Shown piece by piece: positions 8,567 through 17,173 of a stretch of 64,000 nt of DNA (its first letter is position 1; each line of letters opens with the position of its first letter). This DNA comes from Allocatelliglobosispora scoriae (GTDB lineage: Bacteria > Actinomycetota > Actinomycetes > Mycobacteriales > Micromonosporaceae), in contig NZ_JACHMN010000002.1 of the NCBI RefSeq assembly GCF_014204945.1, positions 1,812,503 to 1,876,502 on the forward strand. The letters run 5' to 3'. The notes below the pieces were generated by a model that did not search any database, was not told where the DNA came from, and saw nothing but the letters and a program-made list of their open reading frames with translations. Made by a program: the position numbers and the translations under genes.

Positions 8567-9394
8567 ATGACCTTCTCGATAGTCGCGCGGTCTGCCGACG
8601 GAGCCTCCCACGGCGTCGCTGTGGCCAGCAAGTTCCTCGCCGTCGGCGCGGCGGTGCCCGCTGCCGAGGCCGCCGTCGGAGCCGTCGCCACCCAGTCCTA
8701 CGCCAACCTCGCCTACCGGCCGCAGGGGCTCGCCCTGCTGCGTACGCAGGTGGCGGCGGCCGACGTCGTGGCCGGGCTGACCGCCGCCGACCCGGGCCGC
8801 GACCAGCGCCAGCTCGGGGTGGTCGGGCCGAGCGGCAGCGGCGCGACCTACACGGGAGCGCAGTGTCACGCCTGGGCGGGCGGCAAGATCGGCGACGGGT
8901 ACGCCATCCAGGGCAACATCCTCACCGGCCCCGAGGTGGTGGAGGCGATGGAGGCGGCGTTCCTCGCCAGCGACCCCACGGCACCGCTGGCCCGGCGCCT
9001 GCTCGCCGCGCTCCGCGCCGGTGACGAGGCGGGCGGCGACCGCCGGGGCCGCCAGAGCGCCGCTCTCGTCGTCGTCTCCCCCGGTCAGGGCTACGGCGGC
9101 ACCAGCGACACCGTCGTCGACCTCCGGGTGGACGATCACCCGACTCCCCTGGCGGAGCTGGCGAGGCTGCTGGACATCCACGCCCTCCTCTTCGACAAGC
9201 CCGACCCGGCCACCCTGATCCCCCTGACCGGGGAGATCGCCACCGAGGTCAAGACCCGCCTGGCCGCCCTGGGACACGCTCAGGACGACGTCAACGAGGC
9301 GATGGCCGACTGGGCGGGAATCGAGAACCTGGAGGAGCGGATGGTCCCCGACCGCATCGACCCGCTGGTCCTGGCTCACCTGCGCGCGCTCTAA
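8567..9394 (+). CDS. DUF1028 domain protein (Ntn-hydrolase-like fold)
   Basis: The 275-residue protein starts MTFSIVARS and contains GVAVASKFLAVG, SYANLAYRPQGL and YAIQGNILTGPEVVEAM, which mark the DUF1028 family. Members have an Ntn-hydrolase-like fold, and the conserved residue after the initiator Met region may be the nucleophile. The C-terminal 50-60 residues carry a putative peptidoglycan-binding-like extension as in longer members. The biological role is unknown. Its stop overlaps the end of the converging phosphotransferase gene by 4 nt. Confidence is high for the family and nil for the substrate. Confidence 0.8.
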   Translation: MTFSIVARSADGASHGVAVASKFLAVGAAVPAAEAAVGAVATQSYANLAYRPQGLALLRTQVAAADVVAGLTAADPGRDQRQLGVVGPSGSGATYTGAQCHAWAGGKIGDGYAIQGNILTGPEVVEAMEAAFLASDPTAPLARRLLAALRAGDEAGGDRRGRQSAALVVVSPGQGYGGTSDTVVDLRVDDHPTPLAELARLLDIHALLFDKPDPATLIPLTGEIATEVKTRLAALGHAQDDVNEAMADWAGIENLEERMVPDRIDPLVLAHLRAL

Positions 9395-10278
9395 CCCGTG
9401 CGGAGGGCATCCCGGGCGTCGTGGAGGCCCTTGATGTTCTCGGCCGGGTCCGCTATCCCCGTGGTGTCCCTCGTGGTGATGCGCTGGGCGAAGTAGTCGG
9501 CCTGGACCGCCCAGCGGAATCGCAGCAGGGTGGGCAGGGCCGCTTCGATCTCGCCCCTCGGGACCGGGCCCGCCGCCGAGTACGCCTCGATCAGGGCTGC
9601 GGCCCGGTGGATGCCGCCGGCGTACATGACCGCGGAGGCCAGATCGTAGACGTGCGGGCCGGTGACACACGAGCCCCAGTCGATGATCCCGATCCGACCC
9701 GTGGCCGGGTCGAGCAGGAACGCCTCGGCGGCCGGGTCGCCGTGCAGGGCGCCGACGGAGAGGCGGTCGGTCACCTGGAGGCGGGTCAGTTCGGCGACCG
9801 CCGAGCCGACGGCGGGACGCAGCCACGGTTCGAGATCGAGGTGCTCGGCATCGGGGCGCACCCAGTGCCAGCGAGGTGTACCCGGATGGGTGAATCCCGC
9901 CAACTTCCGGTGTGCCGCGCCCAGCCGATCACCCCACCACTGCTGGTCGAGCTGGTCGCAGGCGTCCAGCGGCCGGCCACCGACGAAGCGCAGGAGCCCC
10001 AGCGCACCCCCGACCAGGGGGGTCGTCAGAGATCCATCGACGGTGCGGACGGGTGATCCGGCGTCGATATTCACCCGGCTGAGCGCCTCTGCCATACTCA
10101 GCCCGGCCTCGAACTGGGACTGAAGCGCGGTCGGAACCACCTTGGCGACATACCGGTCGGACCCGACGGTGACCATAAAGGTGACCGAGGTCATCCCTCC
10201 GGTCAGCCGAGTGCAACCGTCCGGCGGAAGATGCCAAGACGTCCGAAGCGCGGTGCGGATCGTATCGTCACCCAGCAT
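9391..10278 (-). CDS. Aminoglycoside phosphotransferase-family (APH) protein
   Basis: A 295-residue kinase-like protein of the APH/choline kinase superfamily. It shows the N-lobe glycine-rich segment LTGGMTSVTFMV, the lysine in RYVAKVVP, the catalytic Brenner-type loop LHGDPAAEAFLLD and the metal-binding IIDWGS. Residues of the active site appear intact. Such proteins phosphorylate small metabolites or antibiotics; nothing in the neighbourhood indicates which. ATG 10278 follows a -10-like CATAAT by 7 nt and no ribosome site, suggesting a leaderless message. A longer frame upstream lacks family similarity. It converges with the DUF1028 gene. Confidence 0.75.
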   Translation of the reverse strand: MLGDDTIRTALRTSWHLPPDGCTRLTGGMTSVTFMVTVGSDRYVAKVVPTALQSQFEAGLSMAEALSRVNIDAGSPVRTVDGSLTTPLVGGALGLLRFVGGRPLDACDQLDQQWWGDRLGAAHRKLAGFTHPGTPRWHWVRPDAEHLDLEPWLRPAVGSAVAELTRLQVTDRLSVGALHGDPAAEAFLLDPATGRIGIIDWGSCVTGPHVYDLASAVMYAGGIHRAAALIEAYSAAGPVPRGEIEAALPTLLRFRWAVQADYFAQRITTRDTTGIADPAENIKGLHDARDALRTG

Positions 10279-10474
10279 GGGGCGGATTATGGCACGCGAC
10301 AAGCATTTGCCAGCGTCCCACGAGGTGTCCCGCCCGTTGCCCGGCCAGGTCCGGCCACAACGGGGGGTGTACAGCACGCCATGAGGGGGCGATGATCTGT
10401 CTAGCAAAGCCGCGCCGATCCGGCAGGGAGATCGGCAATCGTTTTCGGGGTGGGAGACGGGGAGGGGTAGAGCC

Positions 10475-11167
10475 GTGGAGATACGGCTTCCGGAGCCCGC
10501 AGATGCACTGACCGGCGTCGAGATGTTCGCCGGTCTGGAGCAGGAGGCGCGGCAACGGGTGATCGCCGCCTCCGTGCCGCGCAGCTATCGCAGGGGCCAG
10601 CTTCTCTTCGTGGAGAACGACCCGGGCGAGTCGCTCATCGTGCTCAAGCGTGGCAGCGTCGCGGTCTTCCGCACCGCACCGACCGGCGAACGTGCCGTGC
10701 TGTCGGTGCTGCGCCCGCCTGACGTTTTGGGCGAGGTGTCCCTTTTGGATGGCTCACCACGGTCGCTCTCCGCCGAGGCGATCGAGGACTGCACCGCGCT
10801 CGCGCTCAGCCGGGGCGCCTTCATGGAGCTGGTGCACTCCAACCCGCGGATCCTCGACGCCGTCATGCGGTCGCTGGGTGCGCTGATCCGTCGTCTCACC
10901 GAGCAGAACGCCGACCACGTCTTCCTCGATCTGCCGGGCCGGGTCGCCAAGACCCTGGTGCGGCTCGCCGGGGAGAGCCAGGCGCCGATGATCACCATCG
11001 AGCTCAACCAGAGCCAGCTCGCCGAGATGGCGGGCGGTTCCCGGCAGAGCGTCAACCAGGCGATCGGATCCTTCGCCAGCCGTGGGTGGCTGCGCACCGA
11101 GGGCCGTCGCATCGTGGTCACCGATGTCTCGGCGCTGCGCCGCCGCGCGGGTATGGCCGACCGCTAA
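10475..11167 (+). CDS. Crp/Fnr family transcriptional regulator
   Basis: The 230-residue protein has an N-terminal cyclic-nucleotide-binding beta-roll (about residues 15-130, with VENDPGESLIVLKRGSVAVF and DVLGEVSLLDGSPRSLSAEA) and a C-terminal winged helix (about residues 150-220, with LNQSQLAEMAGGSRQSVNQA as the recognition helix region). The phosphate-binding cassette has GE and RS, so cAMP binding is plausible but not assured. No cysteine cluster of the FNR type is seen. A GTG start is preceded by GGGGAGGGG. It diverges from the phosphotransferase gene. The regulon is unknown. Confidence 0.88.
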   Translation: MEIRLPEPADALTGVEMFAGLEQEARQRVIAASVPRSYRRGQLLFVENDPGESLIVLKRGSVAVFRTAPTGERAVLSVLRPPDVLGEVSLLDGSPRSLSAEAIEDCTALALSRGAFMELVHSNPRILDAVMRSLGALIRRLTEQNADHVFLDLPGRVAKTLVRLAGESQAPMITIELNQSQLAEMAGGSRQSVNQAIGSFASRGWLRTEGRRIVVTDVSALRRRAGMADR

Positions 11168-11175
11168 CCGCTTGG

Positions 11176-11239
11176 AGGAGCGCGGGCGCTCCTAGCCTCC
11201 GATTTTCGAGATGCCCGTCCCGGGCATCTCGAAAATCGG
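11176..11239. terminator. Two hairpins between converging genes
   Basis: AGGAGCGC/GCGCTCCT (11176-11193) is followed by a perfect 19-bp hairpin with a 3-nt loop (11199-11217 and 11221-11239). They lie between the Crp-type gene and the converging small acidic gene, so a bidirectional terminator is likely. The second is shorter than, and different in core from, the paired-core elements elsewhere. Confidence 0.75.
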
Positions 11240-11284
11240 GCGCGCATTCACGCGCGATCGCGACCATGGTCACGGTCAGGCCGA

Positions 11285-11542
11285 CTACTCCGAAGCCTCG
11301 TCAGCGGCTTCCTCTTCGGCCGCACCGGGTCCGAGCCAACCGGGCTCTTCCTCGGCGACGCCCGGTCCGAGCCACTCCGGCTGGGCTTCTTCGACGGCCT
11401 CTTCGGGCCCGCCGTCCAGGTTGTCGACCACGCCTCGCTCCTCAAGCTCGGCGAGGGTGACCGCGTCGATGTCGACGACCTCGCCCGCGTCGTGGGCGAT
11501 CCCGAACGGATCGGTCCAGGACACCGCTAGTCGCACCAGCAC
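11285..11542 (-). CDS. Small acidic hypothetical protein with a repeated tail
   Basis: An 85-residue protein starting at GTG 11542, with AGGAGG 6 nt upstream. Residues 1-45 look like a folded domain (LVRLAVSWTDPFGIAHDAGE, VDIDAVTLAELEERGVV). The rest is a low-complexity acidic tail in which EWLGPGVAEEE is followed by GWLGPGAAEEE, an imperfect direct repeat. I recognise no family with certainty. It diverges from the large cyclase/ATPase gene and converges on the Crp-type regulator gene. Confidence 0.6.
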   Translation of the reverse strand: MLVRLAVSWTDPFGIAHDAGEVVDIDAVTLAELEERGVVDNLDGGPEEAVEEAQPEWLGPGVAEEEPGWLGPGAAEEEAADEASE

Positions 11543-11563
11543 CGCGATCCTCCTCGCAGATTG

Positions 11564-11716
11564 TTACCCGACTGGGTAAGTCGGTAGGGCAAGACTTTAG
11601 CCACCAGGCCATCTTTCCGCTGCCGTCGCACTGTCGGCTTGGCTACAGCTGGCCGAGACTGGCCCGCACCTGGCCTTTTCCTCCGGGCGAGGATCGCGGA
11701 TACTGGGACACCCAGT
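11564..11716. promoter_or_regulatory. Divergent control region with two small dyads
   Basis: TTACCC-4-GGGTAA (11564-11579) and ACTGGG-3-CCCAGT (11702-11716, overlapping a -10-like GATACT at 11698-11703) lie between the small acidic gene and the cyclase/ATPase gene. Both share the ACTGGG half. They could be operators for one regulator acting on both genes; this is inference from symmetry only. Confidence 0.35.
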
Positions 11717-11755
11717 GACGCGCAGACCGTTCCCTCGACCCAGAGGAGAATTACC

Positions 11756-14700
11756 ATTTCCCGTCCCTGCCCGAACTGCTCCCGTGCGGCCGGTCCGGAG
11801 GACAGCTTCTGTGGTGGCTGCGGCTCCAACCTGGCCGCCGCGTGCCTCCAGTGTGGACGACAGGGAACGCCCGGGGCCACCTTCTGTACACATTGCGGCA
11901 GCAGGCTCGGCGAGACGCTGCCCAGTGGCCCGAGGGAGGATCGGCGCCACGTCAGCGTGCTCTTCGTGGATATGGTCGGATTCACCGGTTTCGCTGAATT
12001 GGCCGATCCGGAGCAGGTGCGCTCCACCCAGCACGAATACTTCTCCATGGTCCGGCAGGTCATCCGGCAGTACGGCGGCGTGGTCGAGAAGTACATCGGC
12101 GACGCGGTCATGGCGATCTTCGGCGCCCCCATCGCCACGGAGAACGACGCCCTGCGCGGCGTCCGGGCGGGGCTGGAGCTCCAGCGGGTGCTGGGGCGGC
12201 ACAAGAGCAGCCAGACCGCCGATCTCGCCTTCCGGGTGGGTGTCGCCTCCGGTGAGGCCCTGGTCGACATCGCGGCCGCCCACGACGGCGGCCAGGCGAT
12301 CGTCGCCGGCGACGTCGTCAACACGGCGGCCCGTCTGCAGGCCGAGGCGCCGCCCGGCGGGGTGCTCGTCGACGAGCGGACCTACGACGCGACCCGGGAC
12401 GAGATCGACTACTCCGAGCAGCCGTCCGTGGTGCTGCGCGGGCGCACGTCGGCGAGCCAGGTCTGGCTGGCGAAGGCCGCCCGGATGACCCGGGTCGGCG
12501 AGCGCGACGAGTCGACGCCGATGGTCGACCGCGACCACGAGCGCGGTCTGCTCACCAACGCGCTGCACCGCACGATCGCCGACCGCACGCCGCAGCTCAT
12601 CACGGTCTTCGGCACCGCCGGCATCGGCAAGAGCCGCCTGCTGCGCGAACTCTCCCGCTACGCCACCCGGCTGCCCGGCACCCCGGTGCGCTGGCGGGTC
12701 GGGCACTGCCCGCCCTTCGGGGAGAACGTCACCTACGCCGCGCTCGCCGAGATCGTGAAGACGCAGGTCGGCATCCTCGACACCGACGACGACACCCGCG
12801 CGCAGACCCGGCTGGACGAGGCGCTGCGGGCGCTCACCAACACGCAGGAGGCGGCGCGTCTCGCCGAGGCGCTGGGCCCGCTGCTCGGCCTGCCCGGCAC
12901 CCGGCTCTCCCCCGCCGAGACCGAGTCGTCCTGGCGGCGGTTCCTGCAGCTCATGGCGGGCACCGGGCCGACCGTGCTCGTCTTCGAGGACATGCACTGG
13001 GCCGACGAGGCGATGCTGCGCTTCGTCGAGATGCTCTGCGGTGCGGGCCAGGGCCTGCCGCTGCTCGTCATCGCGACCTCCCGCCCTGAGCTGCGCGAGC
13101 GCCACCCGAGCTGGACCAGCGCCGTCACCGGTGCGATGTCGATCTCCCTGGGCCCGATGCGCGACAGCGACATCAACACGATGTATTCGCAGATGTTCGG
13201 CCAGGCCGTGGTGCCCTCGACCGGCCTGGGTCCGCTGGTCGAGCTGGCCGGCGGCAACCCCCTCTACGCCCACGAGTACGTCCGGATGCTCGTCGAGCGC
13301 GGCGAGCTGCGCCCGACCGGCCCGTCCTGGACGGTCGACACCGACGAGACGGCGCCGATGCCGCAGACGGTGCAGGCCGTCATCGCCAACCGGCTCGACC
13401 TGCTGGAGCTGACCGACCGCGCGGTGCTGCAGGCCGCGGCCGTCATCGGCAGCCAGTTCTGGCCCAGCGCGATCGGCATGGCGGTCGGCATCAGCACGGA
13501 GTCCGCCGCCCGTGCCCTGCACCGGCTGGAGCAGCGCGATCTCGTCGTCGAGCACCCGGCCTCGGTCATGGCCGACGAGCCGGAGTACGGCTTCCGCCAC
13601 GTCCTGGTCCGCGACGTCTGCTATCAGCGGCTGCCCCGGGCCGAGCGCGTCGTCCGCCACCAGCGCGCCGCCGACTGGCTCGAACGGGTCAGCGAGGGCC
13701 GCTCCACCGACCTCGCCGAGGTGCTCGCCAACCACCGCTGGGCAGCGCACGAGATCGCCCGGACGCTGGGCCACGACCCGACGCCGCACGCCCCCGCCGC
13801 CCGGGTGGCGCTGCACCGGGCCGCCCGGCGTGCCTACTCGCTGCACGCCCTCGACGCCGCCGTCACGCTCGTCACCCGGGCGCTGAGCCTGCGCCTCGAA
13901 CCCGACCTGGTGCTCGAGCTCTTCGCCGCCGAGCTCGCCCTCTACCGCGATCGCGACGCCTTCCTCACCGACGGCGGGGCCAAACGGCTCGCCGAGCTGG
14001 TGGAGGCGCTCGCCGGTGCGGGCGAGGAGGCCGGTGCCGCCCGCGCCTGCACGCTGCTCGGCACCGCCGCCTGGTCGCGGGCCGACCGCATCCTGGCGCT
14101 GCAGTGGCTCGACGAGGCGGCCCGGCGCTATTCGCGGCTGCCCGACAGCGCGGAGAAGGCCGAGGCGCTGCTGGAGCTCGCCCGGGTGCGTATGTTCGAC
14201 TACGAGACCGCCGAGGCGATGTCGGCCGCGCAACGGGCCGCGGAGATCGCCGACCGGCTCAACCTCGTCGAGGTGCGGGCCAACGCCCGGATCACCGCCG
14301 GGCTCTCGACCTACCTGGCGGGCGGCGAGGAGGGTTTGGCGGAGCTGACCGAGGTCGCGGAGTACTGCAAGGTCCAGCAGCTCACGAGCTGGCGGCGGGC
14401 CGCGCACAACCTCGCCTACGCCCGGCAGGAGGAGGGCGACCTCGCCGGGTCCAACGCGATCATCAACGAGCAGCGGCGGACGGCCGCCGTCGGCGGCACC
14501 AGCCTCGCCACCTCCTATGTCGAGGAGGCGCAGACGGCGTACATGGCCGGGGACTGGTCGACGACGATCACCGCGACCGCCGCCGCGATGCGCCGCCCCA
14601 CGGTCGAGTGGGACCTGCACACGGTGACCCTCGCCGCCTGGATCCGGGTGCTGCGGGGTGAGCTGGACCCGGCCGAGAACGATCCGGTCGCCGAGGCGAT

Positions 14701-15205
14701 CCTCGCGGCCCGCCGCTCCGGCTTCCACCGCATCCTGCGCTCGACCGTCGCCCACGCGGCGCTCTGCCGGGTGCTCCAGGGCCGCAAGGACGAGGCTCGG
14801 GACCTCCTCGACGAGCTGGACGAGGACTGGTCCGCCACCCGCATGATCGCGACCGGCGAGTGGGTCGCCGCCGCCGCGCACACCGGTTCGCTGCTCGATC
14901 GCCGGGCGGCCCGGAAGGTGCGCGACATGCTGGAGCGGTCGGCCCGGCGCACCCTGTGGGTCTCGGCGGCCCTGGCGACGACCGAGGGCGCCCTCTCCAA
15001 CGGCCTCACATCGGCCGAGTGCCACCTGGCGGCCGCCGACGGTTACCGGGCCATCGGCAACGCCAGCGACCGCGCACTGGCGCTCTGGGCGGCCGCACGG
15101 AGCTTCTCCGGCATCACCAACGGCGCGGACCGGGCCGGGCCGATCCTGGCGGAGCTGCGCGGCTTCGTCGAGCGCAACGCAGCCCCACGGCTCCTGGGCG
15201 GCTGA
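11756..15205 (+). CDS. Zinc-ribbon/adenylate-guanylate cyclase/AAA ATPase signalling protein, apparent ATT start
   Basis: A 1149-residue multidomain protein. Four CxxC knuckles (C5/C8, C19/C22, C30/C33, C44/C47) form a double zinc ribbon. A class III cyclase domain (about 65-235) has metal Asp D72 (VLFVDMVGF), D116 (EKYIGDAVMA, with the adenine-type K112) and VVNTAARL, so it appears catalytically complete. An AAA/STAND-type ATPase follows with Walker A GTAGIGKS near 290 and Walker B VLVFEDMHWADE near 410, then a long TPR-like helical region. No ATG, GTG or TTG lies near the zinc ribbon. GAGGAG at 11743-11748 is 7 nt before ATT 11756; the nearest orthodox start, TTG 11639, gives an unlike extension. 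The role is probably cAMP signalling, ligand unknown. Confidence 0.85.
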   Translation: MSRPCPNCSRAAGPEDSFCGGCGSNLAAACLQCGRQGTPGATFCTHCGSRLGETLPSGPREDRRHVSVLFVDMVGFTGFAELADPEQVRSTQHEYFSMVRQVIRQYGGVVEKYIGDAVMAIFGAPIATENDALRGVRAGLELQRVLGRHKSSQTADLAFRVGVASGEALVDIAAAHDGGQAIVAGDVVNTAARLQAEAPPGGVLVDERTYDATRDEIDYSEQPSVVLRGRTSASQVWLAKAARMTRVGERDESTPMVDRDHERGLLTNALHRTIADRTPQLITVFGTAGIGKSRLLRELSRYATRLPGTPVRWRVGHCPPFGENVTYAALAEIVKTQVGILDTDDDTRAQTRLDEALRALTNTQEAARLAEALGPLLGLPGTRLSPAETESSWRRFLQLMAGTGPTVLVFEDMHWADEAMLRFVEMLCGAGQGLPLLVIATSRPELRERHPSWTSAVTGAMSISLGPMRDSDINTMYSQMFGQAVVPSTGLGPLVELAGGNPLYAHEYVRMLVERGELRPTGPSWTVDTDETAPMPQTVQAVIANRLDLLELTDRAVLQAAAVIGSQFWPSAIGMAVGISTESAARALHRLEQRDLVVEHPASVMADEPEYGFRHVLVRDVCYQRLPRAERVVRHQRAADWLERVSEGRSTDLAEVLANHRWAAHEIARTLGHDPTPHAPAARVALHRAARRAYSLHALDAAVTLVTRALSLRLEPDLVLELFAAELALYRDRDAFLTDGGAKRLAELVEALAGAGEEAGAARACTLLGTAAWSRADRILALQWLDEAARRYSRLPDSAEKAEALLELARVRMFDYETAEAMSAAQRAAEIADRLNLVEVRANARITAGLSTYLAGGEEGLAELTEVAEYCKVQQLTSWRRAAHNLAYARQEEGDLAGSNAIINEQRRTAAVGGTSLATSYVEEAQTAYMAGDWSTTITATAAAMRRPTVEWDLHTVTLAAWIRVLRGELDPAENDPVAEAILAARRSGFHRILRSTVAHAALCRVLQGRKDEARDLLDELDEDWSATRMIATGEWVAAAAHTGSLLDRRAARKVRDMLERSARRTLWVSAALATTEGALSNGLTSAECHLAAADGYRAIGNASDRALALWAAARSFSGITNGADRAGPILAELRGFVERNAAPRLLGG

Positions 15206-15214
15206 GCACGGAGG

Positions 15215-15910
15215 TCAGGCCGGGACCGGCACCACCGGGGCGGCGGCCTTCGCCTTCACCGCGTAGGTGTCGACGTACTCCCGGCCGGAGAGCTCCATCA
15301 GCTCATACATGATCTCGTCGGTGACCGCGCGCTCGATGAACCGGTCCCCCGCGAGCCCCTCGTAGCGGCTGAAGTCCAGCGGCGTCCCGAACCGGATCTT
15401 GACCCGCATGATCTTCGGGATGAGCTTGCCGGGCGGCTGGACCTCGTCGGCGTTGAGCATCGCCACCGGGATCACCACGGCACCGCTCTCCAGCGCCAGC
15501 CGGGCCACGCCGGTCTTGCCCCGGTAGAGGCGGCCGTCGGGCGACCGCGTCCCCTCGGGGTAGATGCCGGCCACCTCGCCTTGGCGCAGCACGCGGAGCT
15601 GGGTGTCGAGGGCGGCCTGCGCCGCCCGCCCGCCGGAGCGGTCGACCGGGATGCAGCCGGTGCCGACGAAGAAGAGCTTCGTCAACCAGCCCTTGATCCC
15701 CTTGCCGGTGAAATATTCCGCCTTCGCGACAAAGGTGACGCGGCGGCGCACCATCAGCGGCATGAAGATCGAATCGGAGAAGGAGAGGTGGTTGCTGGCG
15801 AGAATCACCGGACCGGTGGACGGGACATTGTCACGGCCTTCGACCTGCGGCCTGAAGATCAACCGCAGGACAGGGCCAAGGATGACGTACTTGAGCAGCC
15901 AGTAGAGCAC
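15215..15910 (-). CDS. 1-Acyl-sn-glycerol-3-phosphate acyltransferase (PlsC family)
   Basis: PlsC-type enzymes transfer an acyl chain to lysophosphatidate at the membrane in phospholipid synthesis. The 231-residue protein has the catalytic NHX4D box (NHLSFSD, H41 and D46), the glycerol-phosphate-site IYPEGTRSPDG near residue 117, and an N-terminal hydrophobic stretch (LLKYVILGPVLRLIF). GTG 15910 is preceded by GGAAGG at 7 nt; the frame extends upstream to 15988 without family-like sequence. A similar acyltransferase (Rv2182c) occupies the same neighbourhood in M. tuberculosis. It converges with the cyclase/ATPase gene, with only 9 nt between the stops. Confidence 0.88.
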   Translation of the reverse strand: MLYWLLKYVILGPVLRLIFRPQVEGRDNVPSTGPVILASNHLSFSDSIFMPLMVRRRVTFVAKAEYFTGKGIKGWLTKLFFVGTGCIPVDRSGGRAAQAALDTQLRVLRQGEVAGIYPEGTRSPDGRLYRGKTGVARLALESGAVVIPVAMLNADEVQPPGKLIPKIMRVKIRFGTPLDFSRYEGLAGDRFIERAVTDEIMYELMELSGREYVDTYAVKAKAAAPVVPVPA

Positions 15911-16063
15911 TGGTGTCCTTCCCGAGCGCGTCGGTGGCGATATTGCGAACCTTGGCGTAGAGCCTAGGAGGAGGGCACGCCGTGCCACAACGCACTCCCC
16001 ACCGAGCCCCGGAGCGTGTCACGATGGAGCGGCAACCCATTCACTCGGCGAGGAGGAAGCACT

Positions 16064-16591
16064 GTGCCAACGGTCGGCGATCCGGACGGTCGATCCTCGG
16101 AACAGGTCGATGCGGCCTTTGCCGAGATCGTTGCGGGCTTTGACACCCCCATCGAGCCCGACAAGGCCTCGTGGCACGCCAGCGAGGATGTCCCCGTCGA
16201 GAGCGTCGGCACGACGCCCGCGACCGGGCCCATCTGGCCGGCCGGTGGACCCATCCTCAACCACGACCCGCGCGCTGATCCGCACGGGCCGTCGCTGCTG
16301 GAGGGGCTCGACACGTTCGGCGCGGATCTGCCCGACGACGGCCAGCCCTTCGTCCGGCCCGAGCCGCAGCCACTCCCGCGCATCTCCGCCCCGGCGGTCT
16401 TCGGCGCGCTCATCACCGTCTTCGGCGTGTTCATGATCATCAAAGGCAACCTGCTGCCCTCCGTGGGATCGAGCGCCAACCTGCTCGCGGGCGTCACGGT
16501 CACCGTCGCGGGCGTCGCCCTGCTGATCAGCCGCCTGCGCCCCGGCGGCGACGACGAGCCAGAGCTCCCCGACGACGGAGCAGTCGTATAA
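16064..16591 (+). CDS. Hypothetical membrane protein with two C-terminal helices
   Basis: A 175-residue protein from GTG 16064, with AGGAGGAA upstream. The first 110 residues are soluble and acidic/proline-rich, with no recognisable domain. Two hydrophobic segments follow (about residues 113-132, APAVFGALITVFGVFMII, and 140-160, LLAGVTVTVAGVALLISRL), and the tail is acidic (DDEPELPDDGA). This suggests a cytosolic arm anchored by a helical hairpin. It is divergent from plsC and ends at a strong terminator. Function unknown. Confidence 0.65.
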   Translation: MPTVGDPDGRSSEQVDAAFAEIVAGFDTPIEPDKASWHASEDVPVESVGTTPATGPIWPAGGPILNHDPRADPHGPSLLEGLDTFGADLPDDGQPFVRPEPQPLPRISAPAVFGALITVFGVFMIIKGNLLPSVGSSANLLAGVTVTVAGVALLISRLRPGGDDEPELPDDGAVV

Positions 16592-16592
16592 A

Positions 16593-16633
16593 GATCGAAG
16601 CCTCCGGCGGGCTCGCCCGCGGAGGCTTCGATC
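16593..16633. terminator. Bidirectional terminator hairpin
   Basis: GATCGAAGCCTCCG pairs with CGGAGGCTTCGATC, with an inner GCGGGC/GCCCGC stem and an AATAAA tail on the plus strand. It lies between converging genes ending at 16591 and 16646. Confidence 0.85.
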
Positions 16634-16645
16634 AATAAACCGTGA

Positions 16646-17173
16646 TCAGTAGGCCGTGGTGATGACCCGGTGCAGTTCGGCGGTGATGGCGTCGCGGAGT
16701 GCCTCGTGCTTGTCCGCCGCCGGAGAGCTGGTCGCGTCGTGCTCGGGAGCGAACCGGTCGCTGTCGGGGTAACGCCACACCGGCACCCCCCGGAACTCGC
16801 CGGACTCCCAGTAGTACCTGGCGTGCACATGTCCGTGCAGGTGGTGGTAGCTGTTGCCCAACACCTCGTAGTTGATCCGCAGGAACGCCGGATCCTGCCC
16901 CGAGCAGACGTTGAAGACCACCTCACCCAGGAGGGAGAGGTCCGTGAGGAACTCGAGCCGCTGCTCGCGACTGAGGTCCGTCAGGTGGTCGGCATCATCC
17001 ACATCGGAGATGAGTACGCAGTAACCCGGCAGGTGCTGGGTGTCGCCGAAGACCGCGAAACCGCTGCGCATCTTGGCCATGAGCATCGGATTGTCACCGG
17101 TGCGCGCGGCGGCCAGGCGGTCTTCCCGCCAGTCCACCACCGTTTCCAGCGGTGACGAGTGGTGCCGCCCCAT
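16646..17173 (-). CDS. HIT-family (histidine triad) protein
   Basis: A 175-residue protein with the histidine-triad segment NSYHHLHGHVHARYY near residue 115, the nucleotide-phosphate hydrolase/transferase active site of HIT proteins, and FAVFGDTQHLPGYCVLIS as the substrate-side strand. HIT enzymes split dinucleoside polyphosphates or AMP conjugates. Its ATG overlaps the stop of the response-regulator gene by one base (TGATG), so it is the last gene of the fadD-kinase-regulator transcript. The specific substrate is unknown, and the functional link to the two-component system is inferred only from position. Confidence 0.75.
   Translation of the reverse strand: MGRHHSSPLETVVDWREDRLAAARTGDNPMLMAKMRSGFAVFGDTQHLPGYCVLISDVDDADHLTDLSREQRLEFLTDLSLLGEVVFNVCSGQDPAFLRINYEVLGNSYHHLHGHVHARYYWESGEFRGVPVWRYPDSDRFAPEHDATSSPAADKHEALRDAITAELHRVITTAY

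Noticed and set aside
9837-10056. Antisense frames across the phosphotransferase gene
   Set aside because: No codon preference or family similarity; shadows of the minus-strand gene.
11597-15025. A very long open frame antisense to the cyclase/ATPase gene
   Set aside because: It is the high-GC shadow of the true gene: arginine/glycine-rich, no motifs, and the plus-strand protein has clear domains.
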